From positions 1 through 18,100 of the forward strand of contig JAEMSB010000025.1 of the NCBI GenBank assembly GCA_016463045.1: a stretch of DNA of 18,100 bases. Reading direction: 5' to 3'. This document shows, in pieces, positions 12,921 through 18,100 of this stretch. A program made the position numbers and the translations under genes. The notes under the pieces are model-generated. The model made no database searches. It worked only from the letters and a program-made list of their open reading frames with translations, and was not told the origin of the DNA. Position 1 is the first letter of the stretch. Each line of letters opens with the position of its first letter. The stretch is from Niveispirillum sp. (GTDB taxonomy: Bacteria > Pseudomonadota > Alphaproteobacteria > Azospirillales > Azospirillaceae).

Positions 12921-15809
12921 ATGATGAAGAACAAGCTGAAACACAGCCTTTTCCGTTTATTTGCCTCTGCTTCGGTGGTGGTAGTGGCCCAGGGAGCCAT
13001 GGCGCAGGACGCGCCGCAACAAGACGACGGCCAGTTGCTGGAGATTGTCGTTACTGGCATTCGCGCCAGCCTGCGTAACAATGTTGGGATCAAAAAGAAT
13101 GCGGTGGAGGTGGTGGACAGCATCACCGCCAGTGACATCGGCAAGCTGCCGGACCCGAGTGTTGCGGAAACACTGACTCGCATTCCGGGCGTGCAGGCTT
13201 ACCGGTTTGGCGGGGAGGCGGCCTCTCCCGTCGGCACCGGATCCGGCATCACCGTGCGTGGCCTGACGGGCCAGACGGCATCACGGGTCAATGACCGAGC
13301 CTATTTCACCGCCGGCCAGCGCGACTTCAATATCGAGGGCATGGTGCCCGCCATGGTGGCCGGCGTGGATGTGTTCAAGAATCCCACTGCCGAGCACATT
13401 GAAGGCGGCGTTGGCGGCATCGTCAATGTCCGCACCCGCCGCCCGCTGGAGATGAAGGGAACGACGGCCACCCTGTCGGTCGGCGGTCGATACAATGACC
13501 TGCAGGATGATGCAGAGCCGGAAGTCTTTGGCCTGGTTTCCCAGACCTGGGATGTTGGCGAAGGCGAAATCGGCGTGATGCTGGCCGGTGGCTATATGCG
13601 GACCATCAACCGGGGTGACAATACGCCGGGGGCTGGCGGCATTTCCTATCGCCGGGCCATCAACGCCGCCAGTGCGGAATATGCGGCGGGTGCCGCCTCC
13701 GGTCTTTACAATGCGTCCTATGTGGGGCGGTCGGACATCAATTATCTGGCGACCGTCAATCCTGCCAGCGTCACCGGCGACCGTTCCGGCCTGATCGCCG
13801 TGCTGGGTGAAAACCCAACCATCGGCTGGGAGCGCTATGTGCGTACCCGCAAGGGCATCAACGGGATGGTGCAGTATAAGCCAAATCCCGATCTGGAACT
13901 ATATGTCGAAGGTCTCTACAATTTTTACCGGTATGATCAGGAGTATGGCTTCCTGGGTGCCAGCAACAGCCGCTATGTGCGTAATCTGACAACTTCCGCC
14001 TTTCAGGCGACAGAGGGCTTGACCTATCGCAATATCAATGGCGGGGCGGATGAGCTGCTGGCCGGGCGGTTGCTGACTGGGGGCACCTTCCTGGGATCGG
14101 CTTTAACCCTGACGGAAGGGGCGAACCGCCGTGACTATGAAACCATGGTGATTGCGGGTGGTGCCAAATGGCAGGCTGCCGATAATCTGAATGTGGATTT
14201 TGACTATACCTATGTAAAGGCTGAACAAAATCTTGATGGACGCGGCATGAACTTTACCGCGGCACCGGGCCTGACCTGGGATTTGACGCGTGATCTGTCG
14301 GCCCAACCCACCTATCTGACCATCGGCGGACCGGATGTATCTTCTGCCGCGACGTGGAACTACAAGGACTACGGCACCTACCCCAACCGTTACAAGGATG
14401 ACGGGGTCGCGGCGAAAGTTGATATCACCCGCAGCTTTGACGATGGGTTCATTGAGAGCGTAAAAGGTGGCTTCCGTTACGCCACACAGAACGATACCTA
14501 TCGTGACTTTACCCTGGCGGGCAAGAACCTGACGACGAATGGTCTGGCACTTGCCGCCAATGGGTCCAACGCCATCAATATTGGTAGCGTTGGTTCCATC
14601 ATTGCCACCGCGAACAATTTCATGGACGGGAAAAGTGGCTATACCGGCGGCTTCCTGATTTATGATCCCAGCCAGCTTTATGGGGATATCGTCAAAAACC
14701 TGTTCTCGCAGGCCGGCATTCCCACGTCCGGCACGGAGCCGGAAATTGTCGTCAACCGCCGTCGGTTTGAGGAAAAAACCTATGCCGGTTACGGCATGGC
14801 GAATTTCCGCTTCCTGGATGATGCCATCAAGGGCAATGCCGGTGTGCGTGTGGTGAAGACCAACACCTTCACCCGCGCCCAGGTCAGCACCGCCGGCGGA
14901 ATCGTTCCCAATGAGGATAAGGGTTCCTACACCGATGTGCTGCCGACATTGAATATCATTGGCCATATCAGCACGGAAACTCAGTTGCGCTTTGGCTATG
15001 GCAAAGGGATCGCCCGCCCTGATCCGGTCTCACTCAACCCCTCCATCGTGGTCAATAATGGCAGCGGGACTGCGGCTGTCGGCAATCCTGACCTGAAGCC
15101 GCAAAAGGGGGACAGCTACGATCTGTCGCTGGAACACTATTTCTCAGGTGCCAATTACATGTCGTTGGGCCTGTTCTACAAGGAAATCAAGGGCTTCTTC
15201 AGCCAGGTGGCCAGTTGTGAGGCGGTTCCAGGGTTTACCTATAGCGGCTCCATCCTTAATGGTTGCAGCGGCGGCCAATATCTGGTCACCCGCACGCTGA
15301 ATGCGCAGAATGGATGGGCAAAGGGCGTGGAGGCTGCGGCGCAGACATTCCTGGATTATGACTTCATCCCGGAATACCTGCACAATTTCGGCACGTCAGC
15401 CAGCTTCACCTATGTCGACACCAAGAATCCCATTTTGTTGTCCTCTGGTGTGCTGGTGAATTCGGTACAGCCCTTTACGTCCAAATACAGCTACACCCTG
15501 ACCGGGATGTATGAGGATGATTTTGCCTCTGTTCGCATCGTTTACACCTACCGGTCCAAGGCCCAGTTCACCGCCATTGGCCTGAACCCGGTGGATAGCC
15601 GTTACATCCAGGGCTTCGGCCTGCTGGATGCCTCGGTGAATTTCAACCTGCCGCAGAACCTGCAATTGTCACTGACGGCGTCCAACCTTACCAATGCCGC
15701 GCCCAACCGCTTCTATGGAGAGCCCGGCTATTACACGGGCGTTGAACGCCAGCATTATGCCAATGGCCGTGTCTTTGGTGCGGCCTTGCGCTGGAAATTC
15801 GGTGGCTAA
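12921..15809 (+). CDS. TonB-dependent outer-membrane receptor
   Basis: 962 residues from the ATGATG at 12921/12924, with GGGGAGGA just upstream; a longer open frame from a TTG at 12822 crosses the promoter and is rejected. The signal peptide is 'MMKNKLKHSLFRLFASASVVVVAQGAMAQ'. Next comes a TonB-box-like 'LEIVVTGIRASLRN', then the plug ('VVDSITASDIGKLPDPSVAETLTRIPGVQAYR', 'GSGITVRGL', 'VDVFKNPTAEHIEGGVGGIVNVRTRRPLE', about 50-185), then a 22-strand barrel ending '...GRVFGAALRWKFGG'. The terminal aromatic is followed by two glycines, slightly unusual. Receptors of this subgroup in alpha- and gammaproteobacteria import plant oligosaccharides using TonB energy and commonly sit beside LacI regulators and glycosidases, as here. 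Ligand unknown. Confidence 0.94.
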   Translation: MMKNKLKHSLFRLFASASVVVVAQGAMAQDAPQQDDGQLLEIVVTGIRASLRNNVGIKKNAVEVVDSITASDIGKLPDPSVAETLTRIPGVQAYRFGGEAASPVGTGSGITVRGLTGQTASRVNDRAYFTAGQRDFNIEGMVPAMVAGVDVFKNPTAEHIEGGVGGIVNVRTRRPLEMKGTTATLSVGGRYNDLQDDAEPEVFGLVSQTWDVGEGEIGVMLAGGYMRTINRGDNTPGAGGISYRRAINAASAEYAAGAASGLYNASYVGRSDINYLATVNPASVTGDRSGLIAVLGENPTIGWERYVRTRKGINGMVQYKPNPDLELYVEGLYNFYRYDQEYGFLGASNSRYVRNLTTSAFQATEGLTYRNINGGADELLAGRLLTGGTFLGSALTLTEGANRRDYETMVIAGGAKWQAADNLNVDFDYTYVKAEQNLDGRGMNFTAAPGLTWDLTRDLSAQPTYLTIGGPDVSSAATWNYKDYGTYPNRYKDDGVAAKVDITRSFDDGFIESVKGGFRYATQNDTYRDFTLAGKNLTTNGLALAANGSNAINIGSVGSIIATANNFMDGKSGYTGGFLIYDPSQLYGDIVKNLFSQAGIPTSGTEPEIVVNRRRFEEKTYAGYGMANFRFLDDAIKGNAGVRVVKTNTFTRAQVSTAGGIVPNEDKGSYTDVLPTLNIIGHISTETQLRFGYGKGIARPDPVSLNPSIVVNNGSGTAAVGNPDLKPQKGDSYDLSLEHYFSGANYMSLGLFYKEIKGFFSQVASCEAVPGFTYSGSILNGCSGGQYLVTRTLNAQNGWAKGVEAAAQTFLDYDFIPEYLHNFGTSASFTYVDTKNPILLSSGVLVNSVQPFTSKYSYTLTGMYEDDFASVRIVYTYRSKAQFTAIGLNPVDSRYIQGFGLLDASVNFNLPQNLQLSLTASNLTNAAPNRFYGEPGYYTGVERQHYANGRVFGAALRWKFGG

Positions 15810-15837
15810 CCAGCCATCCTTTGACCCTCCCATGACT

Positions 15838-15871
15838 GGGGGCGGCGGTGACGCCGCTCCCGTTTCTTTTT
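15838..15871 (+). terminator. Intrinsic terminator after TonB receptor gene
   Basis: A 10-bp GC-rich stem (15838-15847 with 15852-15861, one G-U pair) closes a GTGA loop and is followed by GTTTCTTTTT. It lies 28 bases after the receptor stop and only 20 bases before the GH2 start, leaving no room for a normal promoter between them. Confidence 0.85.
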
Positions 15872-15891
15872 GGCCGGGACGTTGTCAGAAC

Positions 15892-18100
15892 ATGATGAAA
15901 TTCAGCCGCCTTCTGCTTTGTACGTGCGCCGTGGGTCTGGCGTGGCCAGTGGGTGCCCAGACACCGGTTCCAAATTTGCAGCCAGTGCAGATCGACCCGG
16001 CACGACCGGACTGGGAGAATCCAGCCATTAACGAGCGTGGCAAACTGCCCGCCAGCGCCAGCATGTTTCCCTTTGAATCACGCCAGGCGGCCCTGGCGGG
16101 GGACAAGGCCCGGTCCAGCCGACATCTGTCGCTGGATGGGCAATGGCATTTCAATTTCACCCCTTCCGCCAATAATCTGCCGGTTGGGTTTGAAAAGCCA
16201 GATTTTGATGTATCCGCCTGGCCCTTGATCAAGGTGCCGTCGATGTGGCAGGCGGAAGGCTATGATCAGCCACGCTACAACAATGCGACATATCCTTTTC
16301 CAGCCAACCGTCCTTTGATCCCGCATGACAAGAACCCGGTTGGATCCTACCGCCGGGATTTCGACCTGCCGATGGGTTGGGCTGGGCAGGATGTTATCCT
16401 GCATATTGGTGCGGCGGGGGCCGCCTATTATGTCTGGGTCAATGGGCGGATGGTTGGCTATTCGGAAGACAGCAAACTGCCTTCTGAATTCGATATTACC
16501 CGCCATCTGACGCCCGGTCGCAACATGGTGGCGATCCAGGTCTTCCGCTGGGCCGATGGCTCCTATCTGGAAGATCAGGATTTTTGGCGTGTTTCCGGCA
16601 TTGAACGGTCGGTGCGGCTTTATGCTGTGCCATCGACCCGTGTCCGTGACCTGTTCGTGCACGCCGGACTGGATCGGGATTACCGCGACGGCACCCTGTC
16701 TGCCGATATCGCCGTCACCCCGTCAGCCCAGGCGGCAAGGCTGCGTCTGACATTGCTGGATGGCGACCGCACCCTGCTGACGCGGGAAGCCAAGGTGAAA
16801 CCTGGCAAGGCGGAACGGGTGGTCAACCTTGCCGCCTCTGTGCCCGGCATCCAGCCCTGGAGTGCGGAAACGCCCAGGCTGTACACCGCCCTGGTGGAAC
16901 TGTTCGATCAGGATGGTAACTTGCTGCAGGCCACACCGCAGCGCATTGGCTTCCGCACCGTGGCGATGAAGAACGGCCAAGTCACAGTGAATGGCAAGCC
17001 GATCACCATCCGGGGCGTGAACCGTCATGAACATGACCCGGAAACCTTCCATGTCGTGTCAGAAGAAAGCATGCGGCGTGATATGGAGCTGATGAAACGC
17101 AGCAATATCAATGCGGTCCGCACCTCTCACTATCCCAACGATCCGCGCTGGTACGAACTGGCGGATGAATATGGCCTCTATGTCATGGACGAGGCCAATA
17201 ATGAAAGCCACGCCTATCTGAGCCTTTCCAACCGCCGCCCGGAATTTCGTGAACAACTGGCCATGGGGTTCGATCCGGCCTGGGAGCAGGCGCATATTTC
17301 CCGGGTCATGAATATGGTGGAGCGGGACAAGAACCATCCTTCGATCATCTTCTGGTCATTGGGCAACGAAACTGCCGATGGTCCCAGTTTTGAAAAGGCG
17401 GCTGCGGCGGCACGGCGGCGCGACCCTGGCCGTCTGCTCTCCTTCCTGGGCTGGGGAACGCTGCTATGGGAACATCGTCCGCATGATTATGTCGATATCT
17501 ATGCGCCCATGTATGACGATATCGAAAAGATGGTCGATTGGGCCACGGACCCCCTGCGTACCCAGCCGATGATTCAATGTGAATATGCCCATATGCAGGG
17601 CAATTCTGGCGGAAACCTTAAGGATTATTGGGACACGATCTACCGTTACCCGGAAAAGCTGCAAGGCGGCTTCATCTGGGACTGGGTGGATCAGTCCATG
17701 TATCGCTATACCAAGGATGGTCGGCGTTATTGGGGTGATGGCGGGGAGTATGGCCCCAATCCAGGTGGCGACATTGAATTCGGCGATGGGATGATCCAGC
17801 CCGACCGCACCCCCAACCCGCATTTCTATGAAGTGCAGAAGGTCCTGTCCCCCATTCAGTTCGAGGGGTTCGATCCGGCGACCGGTAAGGTCACGGTTCG
17901 CAACCGGCATGATTTCATTGATCTGTCGGGCTTCAGCTTCGACTGGGTGGTGCATGAGGACGGGGTGACAGTGGCGCAAGGCGTCTTGGCCGACCTGCAC
18001 ACCCCCGCGCGGGGGGCCGAACAAGTGGCGCTGCCCCTACCGGCGCTGCCGCGCAAGCCGGGCGCTGAATATCTGCTGACCATCCGTGCCCATACCCGCG
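15892..18100 (+). CDS. Secreted GH2 beta-galactosidase, C-terminus outside window
   Basis: Open from ATG 15892 (second ATG at 15895) to the window edge, at least 736 residues; full LacZ-type enzymes are about 1000. The signal peptide is 'MMKFSRLLLCTCAVGLAWPVGAQ'. Order of domains: a jelly-roll sugar-binding domain ('LDGQWHFNFTPS', 'VPSMWQAEGYDQPRYNNATYPFP', 'WADGSYLEDQDFWRVSGIERSV'), an Ig-like domain, then the TIM barrel ('IRGVNRHEHDPETFHVVSEESMRRDMELMKRSNINAVRTSHYPND', 'DEANNESHAY'). The acid/base is E493 ('WSLGNETADG') and the nucleophile E564 ('IQCEYAHMQGNS'), matching E. coli LacZ Glu461 and Glu537; 71 residues separate them here, 76 in LacZ. It releases terminal beta-galactose in the periplasm or outside. 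Only GGGAC, too far upstream, resembles a ribosome site. Confidence 0.92.
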   Translation, partial: MMKFSRLLLCTCAVGLAWPVGAQTPVPNLQPVQIDPARPDWENPAINERGKLPASASMFPFESRQAALAGDKARSSRHLSLDGQWHFNFTPSANNLPVGFEKPDFDVSAWPLIKVPSMWQAEGYDQPRYNNATYPFPANRPLIPHDKNPVGSYRRDFDLPMGWAGQDVILHIGAAGAAYYVWVNGRMVGYSEDSKLPSEFDITRHLTPGRNMVAIQVFRWADGSYLEDQDFWRVSGIERSVRLYAVPSTRVRDLFVHAGLDRDYRDGTLSADIAVTPSAQAARLRLTLLDGDRTLLTREAKVKPGKAERVVNLAASVPGIQPWSAETPRLYTALVELFDQDGNLLQATPQRIGFRTVAMKNGQVTVNGKPITIRGVNRHEHDPETFHVVSEESMRRDMELMKRSNINAVRTSHYPNDPRWYELADEYGLYVMDEANNESHAYLSLSNRRPEFREQLAMGFDPAWEQAHISRVMNMVERDKNHPSIIFWSLGNETADGPSFEKAAAAARRRDPGRLLSFLGWGTLLWEHRPHDYVDIYAPMYDDIEKMVDWATDPLRTQPMIQCEYAHMQGNSGGNLKDYWDTIYRYPEKLQGGFIWDWVDQSMYRYTKDGRRYWGDGGEYGPNPGGDIEFGDGMIQPDRTPNPHFYEVQKVLSPIQFEGFDPATGKVTVRNRHDFIDLSGFSFDWVVHEDGVTVAQGVLADLHTPARGAEQVALPLPALPRKPGAEYLLTIRAHTR

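Noticed and set aside
1..18100. CRISPR array, tRNA or rRNA genes, phage genes or defence systems
   Set aside because: I saw no regularly spaced repeats, no tRNA-like cloverleaf with TTCGANNC arm, no rRNA signature and no phage or defence protein motifs.

Overview
The window looks like the chromosome or a megaplasmid of a GC-rich, plant-polysaccharide-using Gram-negative bacterium, most likely an alphaproteobacterium (Azospirillaceae- or Sphingomonadales-like). The grounds are a large SusC-unlike TonB-dependent receptor with the 'VVDSITASDIGKLPD' plug style, a LacI regulator beside it, and IS630 and IS3 types common there. This assignment is inference from gene style, not from a marker gene.

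Left third (1-4925) is a mobile and rearranged zone. It opens inside a group II intron whose reverse transcriptase runs in from the left edge. The intron's RNA domains V and VI are readable at 1121-1189, and it sits inside an IS3-family transposase gene, whose 3' exon follows to 1650. Next is a divergent pair, a DoxX-like membrane protein (minus) and a LysR regulator (plus). A 472-bp perfect tandem duplication has copied their shared promoter region and the first part of lysR. The result is an 89-codon HTH-only LysR fragment, a second promoter and LysR box, and then the intact lysR. An IS630-family element (3783-4923) is inserted exactly in the lysR stop codon and regenerates it.

Right two thirds (4964-18100) is a carbohydrate-utilisation locus around a LacI-family regulator. 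On the minus strand, probably one operon: a LacY/CscB-type oligosaccharide:proton symporter, a cytoplasmic GH88 unsaturated glucuronyl hydrolase, a GH97 enzyme with a twin-arginine-like signal, and a secreted GH43 arabinofuranosidase/xylosidase. On the plus strand: the LacI regulator, a TonB-dependent receptor, a strong intrinsic terminator, and a secreted GH2 beta-galactosidase that runs off the right edge. A 12-bp CG-centred motif (GGTATCGTTAyC) occurs upstream of both the symporter operon and the receptor, and is the best candidate LacI operator linking both arms.

Proposed flow: the receptor imports an oligosaccharide across the outer membrane; GH43, GH97 and GH2 trim arabinose/xylose, alpha-linked hexose and beta-galactose in the periplasm; the symporter carries the acidic core inward; GH88 removes a 4,5-unsaturated uronic acid in the cytoplasm. 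That combination suggests an acidic, arabinose/galactose-decorated plant polymer after lyase cleavage, but no lyase is in the window and the substrate is unproven.
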